64,000 bases of DNA from CAUYUA01 sp963575675 (GCA_963575675.1 CAUYUA010000055.1:1-64000), one strand, 5' to 3'; shown: positions 34,555 through 43,601, counted from the stretch's first letter. Made by a program: numbers and translations. The notes: generated from the sequence alone by a model not told the origin.

Positions 34555-36222
34555 ATGACAAAGTTACTCTCGGTTCGCAATTTGGCGGTGGACTTTCAAG
34601 GCGCTCGCCAAAAGGCCACAAACGCCGTGCGCGGCGTCTCTTTTGACATCGCTCCCGGAGAAACCCTCGCTCTGGTTGGGGAATCCGGCTCCGGCAAATC
34701 GGTGACGGCCTTATCGATTCTACAACTCCTCCCCTACCCCATGGCCCGCCACCCTTCAGGCAGCATTCGCTTCTTCCCACCGCCGGGACGCGCCATCTCC
34801 GGCGCCAAACCCGACCCCGAAGGCGGCCTCGAAATGATCGGCGCCCCCGAACCGACTCTACGCGGCGTGCGCGGCGATCGCATCGCCATGGTGTTCCAGG
34901 AGCCAATGACATCACTGAATCCGCTGCATTCGGTCGAACGCCAAATCAGCGAAACTTTGGCGATTCACAAGGGGATGAACAAAGCTCAGGCCCGCGAACG
35001 GACCTTAGAGCTTCTACGCTTGGTGGGCTTGCGCGATGCGGAGAAACGCCTGAACGCTTTCCCGCATGAGTTGTCGGGAGGACAACGCCAGCGCGTTATG
35101 ATTGCAATGGCTTTGGCCAACGAGCCCGATTTGTTGATCGCCGACGAACCGACCACGGCTCTGGATGTAACGATTCAGGCTCAAATTCTCGCATTGCTGA
35201 AAGAACTGCAACAGCGCTTCCATATGGCGTTGCTGCTGATCACGCATGATCTTGGAATCGTGCGCAAAATGGCGGATCGCGTCTGCGTGATGAGCCGGGG
35301 CGAAATCGTCGAAGAAGCCCCGGTCAAAACTTTGTTTACACAACCGCAGCACATCTACACGCAAAGGCTGTTGGCCGCCGAACCGAAAGGCGCGCCGGCG
35401 TCGGCGTCTCCAGACGCCCCGGAAGTTATGGCCGGAGACCAGATCAAAGTCTGGTTTCCGATTCGCAAAGGCTTGATGCGCCGCACGGTCGACCACATCC
35501 GCGCAGTCGATGGCGTCTCGGTGCGCGTGCGCGCCGGACACACCGTCGGCATTGTCGGCGAATCCGGATCCGGCAAAACAACTCTAGGGCTGGCTCTGTT
35601 ACGCCTCACCGCCAGCCAAGGAGCAATTCATTTCGACGGCGTCAACATCCAAGGCTGGACCTCGCGCCACATGCGCCCTTTACGGCGACGCATGCAAGTG
35701 GTGTTTCAGGATCCTTTCGGATCGCTCAGCCCCCGACTGTCGATCGGACAAATCATCGAAGAAGGATTAGAGATTCATCACATCGGCGCCTCGCGCGCCG
35801 AACGCGAAACAATGATCTCCACGGCCCTTGACGAGGTCGGCCTTGACCCCAACGCCCGCCACCGCTACCCGCACGAGTTCTCCGGCGGACAACGTCAACG
35901 AGTCGCCATTGCCCGCGCCATGGTCCTCAAACCACGCTTTGTCGTGCTCGATGAGCCAACATCGGCGCTGGATATGTCGGTGCAGGCGCAAATCGTCGAT
36001 CTGTTGCGCACGCTCCAAGTCAAGCACAACCTCGCTTATTTGTTCATCAGTCACGATTTGAAAGTAGTGCGCGCTCTGTCGAACGAAGTCATCGTCATGC
36101 GCGACGGCAAAGTCGTCGAACAAGGAAGCACTCAACAAATCTTCGACGCCCCCCAACAAGATTATACAAAAGCCCTCATCGCCGCAGCGTTTAACTTAGA
36201 AACAGACACCCGCAAAGAGTAA
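34555..36222 (+). CDS. yejF: Peptide ABC transporter, duplicated ATPase of YejF/DppDF type
   Basis: A 555-residue cytosolic protein made of two complete ABC domains. First: GESGSGKSVTALSILQLL, LSGGQRQRVMIAMAL, LLIADEPTTALDVTIQA. Second: IVGESGSGKTTLGLALLRL, FSGGQRQRVAIARAM, FVVLDEPTSALDMSVQAQ. The domain order and YPMARHPSGSIRF insert match YejF, the ATPase for oligopeptide or microcin C uptake. The partner permeases (yejB, yejE) and binding protein (yejA) are not adjacent; the gene stands alone here. Symbol is by homology. Confidence 0.85.
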   Translation: MTKLLSVRNLAVDFQGARQKATNAVRGVSFDIAPGETLALVGESGSGKSVTALSILQLLPYPMARHPSGSIRFFPPPGRAISGAKPDPEGGLEMIGAPEPTLRGVRGDRIAMVFQEPMTSLNPLHSVERQISETLAIHKGMNKAQARERTLELLRLVGLRDAEKRLNAFPHELSGGQRQRVMIAMALANEPDLLIADEPTTALDVTIQAQILALLKELQQRFHMALLLITHDLGIVRKMADRVCVMSRGEIVEEAPVKTLFTQPQHIYTQRLLAAEPKGAPASASPDAPEVMAGDQIKVWFPIRKGLMRRTVDHIRAVDGVSVRVRAGHTVGIVGESGSGKTTLGLALLRLTASQGAIHFDGVNIQGWTSRHMRPLRRRMQVVFQDPFGSLSPRLSIGQIIEEGLEIHHIGASRAERETMISTALDEVGLDPNARHRYPHEFSGGQRQRVAIARAMVLKPRFVVLDEPTSALDMSVQAQIVDLLRTLQVKHNLAYLFISHDLKVVRALSNEVIVMRDGKVVEQGSTQQIFDAPQQDYTKALIAAAFNLETDTRKE

Positions 36223-36332
36223 TCCGTCAAAAGCCCCCCTCCCCCCGCAACATCACTCACAAGCCGGAAAATGCGATTCGTAGTGGGCGCTCGATGGCGT
36301 TGTCGTTTTCTGAACGCCGAGAAAAGAGTTTT

Positions 36333-36360
36333 TTGACTTTGTCGGATTATTGCCTATAGT
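36333..36360 (+). promoter_or_regulatory. Sigma-70-type promoter of rpsD
   Basis: TTGACT at 36333-36338, a 16-base spacer, TATAGT at 36355-36360, about 105 bases before the ATG of rpsD. It is the best promoter match in the window. The rest of 36223-36466 holds no gene. Confidence 0.65.
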
Positions 36361-36466
36361 GCCAACGCCTTCCCGAGAATGCGGGCGAGCTTGTTTGCGC
36401 CACGCCGGACTTTTACGGATCGGCTTATCGGGACAACAATAAACCAGTTCGAAATCAGGAATTTTT

Positions 36467-37081
36467 ATGAGCAAGCGTCAACAATCCAAGTATAAAATTG
36501 ATCGTCGCCTCGGCTGCAACCTGTGGGGCCGTTCGAAAAGCCCGATCACGCGCCGCGATTACGGCCCCGGTCAACACGGACAACGCCGCAAAAAACCATC
36601 CGACTTCGGCACTCAGTTGATGGCCAAGCAGAAGCTGAAAGGCTACTACGGCAACATCGGCGAGCGTCAATTCCGCCGCCTCTACGCTGAAGCCGTCCGT
36701 CGGCGCGGCGACACAGGCGAAAACTTGGTGCAGCTTCTGGAGCGGCGTTTGGACGCCACCGTTTATCGCATGAAGTTCGCGCCCACGCCTTTCGCCGCGC
36801 GGCAGATCGTCAACCACGGCCACATCAACGTCAATGGTCGTCGCGTCAACATCCCGTCCTATCAAGTGCGCGACGGCGATGTTGTCGAGGTGCGTGGAAA
36901 AGCCAAGAATATGGCTCTGATCCTGGAAGCCATGGGCTCCAACGAGCGCGACGTCCCGGATTATTTGACCGTGGACAAATCGGCGATCAAAGGAACCTTC
37001 GTGCGCGCTCCGGCGTTCTCCGATGTGCCCTACCCGGTTCAAATGGAACCGAATTTGGTCGTTGAATATTACTCTCGTTAA
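36467..37081 (+). CDS. rpsD: 30S ribosomal protein S4
   Basis: A 204-residue primary 16S rRNA-binding protein of the small subunit. The N-terminus MSKRQQSKYKIDRRLGCNLW and KSPITRRDYGPGQHGQRRKK are typical of the alphaproteobacterial form. The S4 RNA-binding domain is at about residues 94-155 (RRLDATVYRMKFAPTPFAAR QIVNHGHI region). The end VPYPVQMEPNLVVEYYSR is standard. It is a single gene with its own promoter and a strong terminator, as in related bacteria where rpsD lies away from the alpha operon. Confidence 0.97.
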   Translation: MSKRQQSKYKIDRRLGCNLWGRSKSPITRRDYGPGQHGQRRKKPSDFGTQLMAKQKLKGYYGNIGERQFRRLYAEAVRRRGDTGENLVQLLERRLDATVYRMKFAPTPFAARQIVNHGHINVNGRRVNIPSYQVRDGDVVEVRGKAKNMALILEAMGSNERDVPDYLTVDKSAIKGTFVRAPAFSDVPYPVQMEPNLVVEYYSR

Positions 37082-37102
37082 GACTTCCCGATTTGGGACG
37101 TT

Positions 37103-37135
37103 CGGGTGGAGGCGCGCCTCCACCCGAGTCGTTTT
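37103..37135. terminator. Intrinsic terminator after rpsD
   Basis: Perfect stem CGGGTGGAGGCG/CGCCTCCACCCG (37103-37126) followed by AGTCGTTTT. It stands between the converging rpsD and HRDC genes and may serve both. Confidence 0.8.
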
Positions 37136-37557
37136 CAGTCGATTAAATCGTCCAGCGTTCCCTTCACCACCAGAACAATCTCCGAGCCGAAATTCTTCAC
37201 CGTCTCGGCGGGAATGCCGTTGATCGTTGACAGCTCGCGTTCCGTGGACGGAGCCAAACGCGCAATCTCTCCCAACAAACTACTCGGCAACAGCTCCTCC
37301 CGCTCTATCGGCATCCGGCGAGACGTCTTGTTCCGCCAACTGCCCAAAGCCGCAACAATTGCGCTTTCAATTTGCGCCGATTCTTCCTTCCTCCGCAAAT
37401 CCTGATACAGCACCAAAATCCGCCAAGCCCCATCAGCATAGGCTGTATCGATACGCTCCACCTCGACGCTCCGCAGAAAAGCGGCTAAGCGTTCTTGCTC
37501 ATCTTGGTAATCTTCGTCTGTATCCGCAATGCGAAACGTGCGAATTTCCGTGGTCAT
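37135..37557 (-). CDS. HRDC-domain protein
   Basis: A 140-residue cytosolic protein. The first 55 residues are a small alpha/beta module (IRTFRIADTDEDYQDEQERL, WRILVLYQDLRR). Residues about 70-138 form an HRDC domain: AIVAALGSWRNKTSRRM, LLGEIARLAPSTERELSTIN, ETVKNFGSEIVLVVKG. HRDC domains bind nucleic acid in RecQ helicases and RNase D. There is no helicase or nuclease domain here. It converges on rpsD. A role in nucleic-acid binding is an inference from the domain only. Confidence 0.78.
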   Translation of the reverse strand: MTTEIRTFRIADTDEDYQDEQERLAAFLRSVEVERIDTAYADGAWRILVLYQDLRRKEESAQIESAIVAALGSWRNKTSRRMPIEREELLPSSLLGEIARLAPSTERELSTINGIPAETVKNFGSEIVLVVKGTLDDLID

Positions 37558-37948
37558 GACTCCTCCGGCGGTTTAATTGTCCCTTTGAACTATTCACTCA
37601 ACCTCTATTTAATTGCCCGAATCTTGAAAATCCGGGTTCCTTCGTCACTTCACGACGTTGCTTTCACCACGACTTTCGACGCAGAATCCGTCGAATGGTT
37701 TTGCTTTCCGCCGCTTGCGATCACGGACATAGCCAACCATACCTCAAATTGACGAACCGCAACACGAAAACAAAAAACACACTCTTTCGCCGAGGGATTA
37801 TTTGATGAAAACCAAATAGATACAGAAACGGCGCTCTTGATTGCCGAAAGCCATAAAGGAAGACGAAACGTCCCCTCCGCCCAAGAAGCGAACATCTCGC
37901 AACCTGCGCGAGCTTTGCTTTGAAGTCTCCAAGGCTTATTCATCGGGT
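37558..37948. other. Intergenic region with one weak minus-strand reading frame
   Basis: 391 bases. A minus-strand frame at 37650-37943 (97 residues, MNKPWRLQSKARAGCEMF start) overlaps nothing conserved that I know, has no clear ribosome site, and its composition is unlike its neighbours. I treat it as probably non-coding. No repeat copy is seen. Confidence 0.3.
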
Positions 37949-38938
37949 TTAAAGAACACGATGAGAAATACACCGTGGTTGTAGCTGATCTCGTAAGAGA
38001 TCGCTCCATTGGTGAATAAGCGCATCTTCCGACTCATTTAATAAATGGATGACGTCGGATTCAAAACGACGACGGTTAAGAAATTCATCAATCTTGCTCA
38101 GAACAAAATCAATGCTCCAATAGGTTGAAACAGCGCCGGCAACTCCAATGCCGAATCCCATAATATAGCCATAAACGCCCCACTCGGCGAAACGCCCAAA
38201 AGTACGAGCGACTCGACCGGTCGACACCCCCGCCCAAGATCGAATAATCAAACCGGCAACTCGCGCCACCAGCGGACGAGTCGTGCGCAACAGCACAACG
38301 CTATTGGGTTCATCAATAATGTCCATAATGAGGTCGCTGTTCAACCATGAGCGACCGGGAGGCGGAATCAACCAACGATCCGGTCCCGATTTCCGCTTTT
38401 GACTGTGAATCTCCGGCAAAAAATGATGGTCCGGCGTGGTTTCCGGCAATCCGCCCGCCACTAAAGCCGCCTGCATCCAAGCCAGAGCCAAATAACGATC
38501 CGACTCTTCTGGATTTAAAACCTTCTCGCGAAAATACTCGCTCGCCTGATCGCTCAGCTCGGTCTGAATACTGGAAAACAATCCAGAGAAATTTCCATTC
38601 TGCACTTCTTCAAACGCCTTAAACGCCGCAGCACGCAACATCGAAGCGTCACGTTTATAACTCGGCGTCCAATCGAAAAGCCAATCACTATAGGCGGGAA
38701 CACGTTCTTTATAAGTTACAAACAGCGCCTTAATGCGTTGCCGAAATTCAACCTCCCCCAACGCCACCGCCGTGGCGCAACGCGCCTCAAGTTTTTGTGA
38801 CTCTCGCGCCGAATGCGTTGCGGCTGGAAGCAGTCGCTCCACCCCCAAAACCGTCAAAAGAAAAACAACCAAACACGCGGGAACGAGCCCCAAACGAAAG
38901 CCCCGACGGCCAGACGATCGGAAATCTTGAACGATCAC
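37949..38938 (-). CDS. Membrane protein of unknown function
   Basis: A 329-residue protein with one N-terminal helix (LVPACLVVFLLTVLGVERLL) and a second hydrophobic zone near residues 245-280 (WGVYGYIMGFGIGVAGAVST). Between them is a roughly 200-residue soluble domain, rich in Glu/Arg helices (LEARCATAVALGEVEFRQRI), likely periplasmic. The C-terminal tail (IDEFLNRRRFESDVIHLLNE) is likely cytosolic. The start is probably GTG 38938 or slightly downstream. I recognise no family. It is on the same strand as thiL, about 170 bases downstream of it. Confidence 0.6.
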   Translation of the reverse strand: MIVQDFRSSGRRGFRLGLVPACLVVFLLTVLGVERLLPAATHSARESQKLEARCATAVALGEVEFRQRIKALFVTYKERVPAYSDWLFDWTPSYKRDASMLRAAAFKAFEEVQNGNFSGLFSSIQTELSDQASEYFREKVLNPEESDRYLALAWMQAALVAGGLPETTPDHHFLPEIHSQKRKSGPDRWLIPPPGRSWLNSDLIMDIIDEPNSVVLLRTTRPLVARVAGLIIRSWAGVSTGRVARTFGRFAEWGVYGYIMGFGIGVAGAVSTYWSIDFVLSKIDEFLNRRRFESDVIHLLNESEDALIHQWSDLLRDQLQPRCISHRVL

Positions 38939-39015
38939 GAGGAAAAGGCTTTCTTAACAAAGATGTATTGCTTTTGATGCTATTGATCCAAGCAAGAGCG
39001 GTCAACAAAAATTCT

Positions 39016-39075
39016 ACATAAAAATTAGATGGGTTCAGAGACGATGTTCCCGGTCCCATCTAACTTATTATTTTT
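39016..39075. repeat. Miniature family A element (copy 9)
   Basis: Only the outer ends remain: AAATTAGATGGGTTCAGAGA and GTTCCCGGTCCCATCTAACT. They form a single short hairpin (AGATGGG/CCCATCT). Confidence 0.7.
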
Positions 39076-39107
39076 TTCGTTCCGCATCATTGCCGCTCAT
39101 TGCCGCA

Positions 39108-40115
39108 TTAGGAGTGTCGCCACCCCTGATAAGACAAAGACAACGGACAGCCGGATGAATCAAAAACCGTCACCCGACCTGGTTCCCCTGGGCGTAAATA
39201 GCCAATCTCCGTCAGCTTCACGCCACATTCCGCCGCAATCGTCGCTAAAACCATTCGTTGAGCGCTCGAAGCCGTCACGACCAATTCATAATCATCGCCG
39301 CCAGTGATAATATCCGACAAAAACTCCGGATGAACCGCCAAAACCGCACGCGCCGCTTCCGAAAGCGGAACTTGCGCCGCTTCAATCACCGCCTCGCATC
39401 CGGAAACTTCCGCGATGTGGCCCAAGTCCGCAACCAAGCCATCCGAAACGTCCGCCGCCGCAGAGACTCGCCCACGCAGAGCCACTCCCAATTGCAAACG
39501 CGGCTCTGGTTGATAGAAACGCTCCAACAACCACGCTCGATGAACACCATCCTCCACGGTTAAGAGGTTTTGCTTCAGCCGCAGCCCCAGCGCCGCGTCG
39601 CCAATGGTTCCGGATACAAACACACAATGATCCGTCGCCTCACTTCGGCGCGTTAAAGCTGCGCCGCTCGGAACGGTTCCCACAGCCGATATCATGAAAG
39701 TCATCGGCCCCGGAGTGGAAACCGAATCTCCTCCCAATAACGACAGTTTGAATCGGCTCTGATCTTCCGCCAAACCAGCGGCGAACGCCGCCACCCAGGC
39801 GTCATCAACGGCGCGCGGCAAAACCACCACCAAGCTATAGCCAATCGGAACAGCGCCCATAGCCGCCAAGTCTGAAATATTCACCCGCAACAGTTTACGG
39901 GCGATCATCTCCGGCGGATCGTCGGGGAAGAAATGAACTCCGGCCACCATGGCGTCTGTGGTGATGACCCATTCTTGATTGTTTGATGGCGGAGGTAAGA
40001 TTGCGGCGTCATCCGTTAACGCCAAAGCTCCCGGCAAAGTCGCCAAAGGCCGGAAAAACTGCGCAATTCGTCCGAATTCGCCCAAGGGCGCCAACGAGTG
40101 AAATGATTGATTCAT
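39108..40115 (-). CDS. thiL: Thiamine-monophosphate kinase
   Basis: A 335-residue kinase that makes thiamine diphosphate from thiamine monophosphate with ATP. N-terminal LGEFGRIAQFFRPLA and DDAAILPP, then DAMVAGVHFFPDDPPEMIAR KLL region, AAMGAVPIGYSLVV and SLLGGDSVSTPGPMTF are diagnostic. AAADVSDGLVADLGHIAE is the substrate site. It follows nusB on the minus strand, as is usual in alphaproteobacteria; a miniature family A repeat stands between them. Probably expressed with nusB. Confidence 0.94.
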   Translation of the reverse strand: MNQSFHSLAPLGEFGRIAQFFRPLATLPGALALTDDAAILPPPSNNQEWVITTDAMVAGVHFFPDDPPEMIARKLLRVNISDLAAMGAVPIGYSLVVVLPRAVDDAWVAAFAAGLAEDQSRFKLSLLGGDSVSTPGPMTFMISAVGTVPSGAALTRRSEATDHCVFVSGTIGDAALGLRLKQNLLTVEDGVHRAWLLERFYQPEPRLQLGVALRGRVSAAADVSDGLVADLGHIAEVSGCEAVIEAAQVPLSEAARAVLAVHPEFLSDIITGGDDYELVVTASSAQRMVLATIAAECGVKLTEIGYLRPGEPGRVTVFDSSGCPLSLSYQGWRHS

Positions 40116-40135
40116 CGCCTTTGACTCTTTGGAAT

Positions 40136-40216
40136 AAAAATTAGACGGGGCCAGGGGCTGTGTCTCCAGTCGCTCGGGCCAAAGACGAAAGCTCCTGGCC
40201 CCGTCTAATTTCTATT
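40136..40216. repeat. Miniature family A element (copy 10)
   Basis: A compact hairpin: AATTAGACGGGGCCAGG against CCTGGCCCCGTCTAATT, with a loop of about 45 bases that keeps part of the left inner arm (CAGTCGCTCGGGCCAAAGAC). It sits between nusB and thiL, possibly acting as a terminator or mRNA-end structure. Confidence 0.85.
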
Positions 40217-40225
40217 CCAAATTTC

Positions 40226-40789
40226 TTATTCAGAAGGCTTAGCCGTTTCATCACTTGAATGTAGAGGATTGTTAGCCTCGATCGGCCGTAACGAACGCGC
40301 GATTCTATCAAGCACGCCGTTGACCATGTTGGGTTCGCGCCCGGAAAAAAACGCGTGAGCAATATCAATATATTCGCTCAACAATATCCGAGCATGGACG
40401 TCACGATGCGCCAACAGCTCTGCGACGCCCGCCCGCAAAATAGCGCGCAACAACAGCTCCAACCGCTCCAAAGGAGTGCGATGCGTCAAAGCGTTGCTGA
40501 TTAACAAATCGATTTCGGATAAGCGCTGTCCGGCCAATCGCACAATTGCGGTGAAAAGATCGGCGTCCGGTTCGACGAAAGTCACGCCATCGATTTCGCG
40601 CCGTTCCAAATCACGTCCGATGCGATGCTTCAGAAACTCGTTGATTACCGCCTCGGGAGCAATGCAAGTCTGCTCCATCTGATAGAGCGCTTGCACGGCG
40701 GCAAGTCGCGCCGCTTTCTTCCGAGCTTTGGCGGAGCCGCGCCCCACCCGTGAGCGCGGACGCGCCATCGTTTGTTTCTTTTTCAGCAT
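40226..40789 (-). CDS. nusB: Transcription antitermination factor NusB
   Basis: A 187-residue all-helical RNA-binding factor that with NusE binds boxA in rRNA leaders. AARLAAVQALYQMEQT, LISNALTHRTPLERLELLLR AIL region and LSEYIDIAHAFFSGREPNMV NGVLD region are typical. The N-terminal stretch (KKKQTMARPRSRVGRGSAK) is a basic extension; ATG of the MARPRSR start (about 40768) is an alternative. The order ribH-nusB-thiL is the usual alphaproteobacterial one, but a strong hairpin upstream suggests nusB has its own promoter here. Confidence 0.92.
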   Translation of the reverse strand: MLKKKQTMARPRSRVGRGSAKARKKAARLAAVQALYQMEQTCIAPEAVINEFLKHRIGRDLERREIDGVTFVEPDADLFTAIVRLAGQRLSEIDLLISNALTHRTPLERLELLLRAILRAGVAELLAHRDVHARILLSEYIDIAHAFFSGREPNMVNGVLDRIARSLRPIEANNPLHSSDETAKPSE

Positions 40790-40939
40790 CTGAACTCTGT
40801 TCTACGGTTAAGAAGAAACCGAAGTAAGGGCTGACTGAGCCGTTCGGTGAAAGGCTGGAAGACCAACGAATATAGAACATTCACAAAAACGGTCGCTTGA
40901 TGGAATGGCGCTCGGTAAAAAAGGCGCCGAAAACAAAGA

Positions 40940-40984
40940 GACGCAAAAATGCGCGACGGTTTCCCTTTCGCGCATTTTTGCGTC
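40940..40984 (-). terminator. Strong hairpin between ribH and nusB
   Basis: A perfect 17-base-pair stem: GACGCAAAAATGCGCGA (40940-40956) and TCGCGCATTTTTGCGTC (40968-40984), 11-base loop. On the minus strand it is followed by TCTTTGTTTTC. It probably ends or attenuates transcription of the rib operon before nusB. Confidence 0.75.
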
Positions 40985-41033
40985 CGGAGAGGCGCTCCCC
41001 TCTCCCATGATAAGTTTGCTCGGCTCTAAACGC

Positions 41034-41498
41034 CTAACGAGGGTAGAGATGAAAGTGGCGTTTCAATCCGATCATATCAAGACAAGCGCGCGCCGCGCCG
41101 CCGCCTTTATTTTTCTGCTTAACGGAAGCGCGCGTCCAGGCTTGTTCACGATTTTCGACGGTAAGAATTCCATTTCCGACAGCAATCGTATAGCGCAAAG
41201 CCAGCTCCATCAGCCCCCGCGCGCTTTCATTGCAAATGACGTCATAGTGCGTGGTTTCACCGCGAATCACACACCCCAAAGCGATATAGCCATCATAACG
41301 CGGTCGACCTGAATAGAAATCCAGAGATCGGATCGCATACTGAATAGCGGCGGGAATCTCGAACGCGCCGGGCACAGCCACACGATCATACGAGGCGCCG
41401 GCCTTATCCAGCTCGATAATCGCGCCACGCGCCAATTCCTCGGCCAATTCTTCGTAGAAGCGCGCTTCGACGATCATAATGTGCGGAACGTCGGTCAT
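41034..41498 (-). CDS. ribH: 6,7-dimethyl-8-ribityllumazine synthase
   Basis: A 154-residue enzyme that condenses the two riboflavin precursors into lumazine. IMIVEARFYEELAEELARG at the start, VPGAFEIPAAIQYAI, YIALGCVIRGETTHYDVICN and GNGILTVENREQAWTRA are typical. ATG 41498 overlaps the ribBA stop by one base (TGATG), so translation is coupled; the longer in-frame extension upstream is inside ribBA and is not used. Last gene of the riboflavin cluster before the hairpin at 40940. Confidence 0.95.
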   Translation of the reverse strand: MTDVPHIMIVEARFYEELAEELARGAIIELDKAGASYDRVAVPGAFEIPAAIQYAIRSLDFYSGRPRYDGYIALGCVIRGETTHYDVICNESARGLMELALRYTIAVGNGILTVENREQAWTRASVKQKNKGGGAARACLDMIGLKRHFHLYPR

Positions 41499-42742
41499 CA
41501 CTTGAGTCCTGAAGCGGCGATCGGTTGAACGAGCGAGGGGCTGGCGGGAGACCAAAACGGCGCGATTGGAATCGGCCTATGACCGACCACGGAAAGTCCG
41601 TACCCTTCAAGACCGATAATGGTTTTGCGGTGATTGGACAACAAGATCATGCTTCGCACCCCAAGGTCGAGCAGAATCTGCGCGCCCACGCCATAGTCGC
41701 GCAATTGATCGGCCTCCGGACGCCCGGACAACCGCGTGCGCAAACGAGCGAGCAAACTGGTCGGCTGAGGCTCGCGTAAGATCACAATTACCCCACGTCC
41801 AGCTTCAGAGACAGCCGTCATAGAGGCTTGCAGCTCACCGCCGCGATCAGCGGAAAGATCGAACAAAACATCGTCCAGCACGTTCAGAGCATGCATGCGC
41901 GCAAGCACCGGAGCGCTGTTGTCGCCGACATCGCCCTTAACCAACACAACGTGTTCGGCGTAGGCGACTTTATTGACGTAGACCAGCATACGGAATCGTC
42001 CTGCAAACCGACTATCGAGTTCGGTTTCAAGCACCCGCTCAACAATGGTCTCCGTGCGACGGCGATAAGCGATGAGATCGGCAATAGTGCCGATCTTCAA
42101 GCCATGACGCCGAGCGAAGGGAATAAGGTCCGGCAGACGCGCCATGGCGCCATCGGGATTCATAATCTCACAAATGACGCCCGCCGGAATCAACCCGGCC
42201 ATGCGCGCCAAATCCACCGCCGCCTCGGTGTGTCCGGCGCGCACCAAAACGCCGCCGTCGCGCGCCGACAAAGGAAAAATATGCCCGGGAGTGGCGATGT
42301 CTTGCGGGCCGTTTGTCGGATCAATCGCAACAGAAATGGTGCGGGCGCGGTCCGCAGCGGAAATGCCTGTGGTGACGCCCTCGCGCGCTTCGATCGAAAC
42401 AGTGAACGCGGTTTGGTGTCGCGAAGCGTTTTGTTGCGTCATCAAAGGCAATTGCAGCTTTTCGACTCGTTGACGCTCCAGCGCCAAACAAATCAACCCG
42501 CACCCTTGGCGCGCCATAAAGTTTACTGCTTCAGCAGAGGCGAACTGCGCCGGAATTACCAAATCGCCTTCATTTTCTCGGTCTTCGTCATCGACCAAGA
42601 TGAACATGCGGCCTGCGCGCGCTTCGGCGATCAGTTCTTCGGTCGTCGCCAGTTCATGAGCCACGGGAAGAGGTTCGCATGTCGACTCCGCGAGAACGCT
42701 CGGGGCGACGGAGGTGACGGAAGAGTGCGCAACGATGGTCAT
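41498..42742 (-). CDS. ribBA: 3,4-dihydroxy-2-butanone 4-phosphate synthase with degenerate GTP cyclohydrolase II domain (RibBA/RibBX)
   Basis: A 414-residue two-domain protein. The N-terminal RibB domain is complete: LVDDEDRENEGDLVIPAQFA, NASRHQTAFTVSIEAREGVT, FPLSARDGGVLVRAGHTEAA. The C-terminal half aligns with GTP cyclohydrolase II (DYGVGAQILLDLGV, LSNHRKTIIGLEGYGL), but the zinc-binding cysteines and the EGRGIGL-type catalytic loop are absent; the position reads GDNSAPVLARMHALNVLDDV. Such RibBX-like domains are known in related bacteria and imply a separate ribA. ATG 42742 is used; an upstream in-frame TTG adds six residues. Confidence 0.9.
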   Translation of the reverse strand: MTIVAHSSVTSVAPSVLAESTCEPLPVAHELATTEELIAEARAGRMFILVDDEDRENEGDLVIPAQFASAEAVNFMARQGCGLICLALERQRVEKLQLPLMTQQNASRHQTAFTVSIEAREGVTTGISAADRARTISVAIDPTNGPQDIATPGHIFPLSARDGGVLVRAGHTEAAVDLARMAGLIPAGVICEIMNPDGAMARLPDLIPFARRHGLKIGTIADLIAYRRRTETIVERVLETELDSRFAGRFRMLVYVNKVAYAEHVVLVKGDVGDNSAPVLARMHALNVLDDVLFDLSADRGGELQASMTAVSEAGRGVIVILREPQPTSLLARLRTRLSGRPEADQLRDYGVGAQILLDLGVRSMILLSNHRKTIIGLEGYGLSVVGHRPIPIAPFWSPASPSLVQPIAASGLK

Positions 42743-42842
42743 GCGGCGATTTCGTCTCAAAAAGCGTTTACATCAAACGCGAAGGTCCGGAAAAAAACAT
42801 CCGAAAGCGCCGAGATCCGCAAAACCGAAAAACAAAGCCGCG

Positions 42843-43454
42843 TTATGGACGTTCGGCTAACCGAGCGACGTAGCGCGCCAATAGATCGATCTCCAGATTT
42901 ACGCGACTTCCGGACTGAATCCCGCCGAAATTGGTGTTCGACAGGGTATGCGGGATGATATTAACGCCGAATTGATTTTTGTCCACTTCATTGACCGTCA
43001 AAGAGACTCCATCCAACGCAACCGAGCCTTTCGGCGCAATAAAATACGCCAATTCTTCGGGCGCTTCGAAGACGAAGCGCACGGAAACGCCGTCTTGTCG
43101 TCTTTCGAGCACGCGCGCCACGCCGTCCACGTGTCCAGAGGCCAGATGTCCGCCCAGTTCATCGCCGAGCCGCAAGGCGCGTTCCAGATTAACCGGCGTT
43201 CCTTCCCGCCAATCGTCAAGCGTGGTGCGCGCCAAGGTCTCGGCGGAAACTTGAACCACAAACCTCCCGCACGCATCCGAGCCGAGCTTTGCGGCGACGG
43301 GCGTTCGTTCGATCACGGTCAAGCAAACTCCGTTACAAGCAATGGACGCTCCCAGCGCCACAGTCGTCAGATCGTAGTTCGTCTGCAAAGCGAATCGGCC
43401 GTCTGCGTCGCGCCCGACGACGGATCCCACATCGGTGATGATTCCGGTAAACAT
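42843..43454 (-). CDS. ribE: Riboflavin synthase alpha subunit
   Basis: A 203-residue enzyme built of two lumazine-binding repeats. The start MFTGIITDVGSV is diagnostic. The first repeat includes IACNGVCLTVIE and the second GHLASGHVDGVARVLERR and GSVALDGVSLTVNEVD. It converts two lumazines to riboflavin. It is the first gene of ribE-ribBA-ribH. The usual ribD and nrdR upstream are absent; instead a short A/T-rich region and a plus-strand LivF gene follow. I see no FMN riboswitch in 43455-43601. Confidence 0.95.
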   Translation of the reverse strand: MFTGIITDVGSVVGRDADGRFALQTNYDLTTVALGASIACNGVCLTVIERTPVAAKLGSDACGRFVVQVSAETLARTTLDDWREGTPVNLERALRLGDELGGHLASGHVDGVARVLERRQDGVSVRFVFEAPEELAYFIAPKGSVALDGVSLTVNEVDKNQFGVNIIPHTLSNTNFGGIQSGSRVNLEIDLLARYVARLAERP

Positions 43455-43601
43455 GCGCGTTGTTCTAACAGATCACCCAACCCTTCGCCAAGCTCTTGGC
43501 TTACATCGATGCCGACATTGCGAAAAAACTGAAATTGTTTGTATGATAAAGTCAATGGCTCCATCTAATTTTTATTCAATCCCCTCACGCCACTGATCAT
43601 C

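Noticed and set aside
36455..37123. Minus-strand frame of 222 residues antisense to rpsD
   Set aside because: Entirely explained as the complement of a conserved ribosomal protein gene.
41828..42958. Plus-strand frame of 376 residues antisense to ribBA
   Set aside because: No ribosome site or motif; ribBA on the other strand is clear.
43455..43601. FMN riboswitch upstream of ribE
   Set aside because: I looked for the conserved RFN-element boxes and saw none in this short A/T-rich region.
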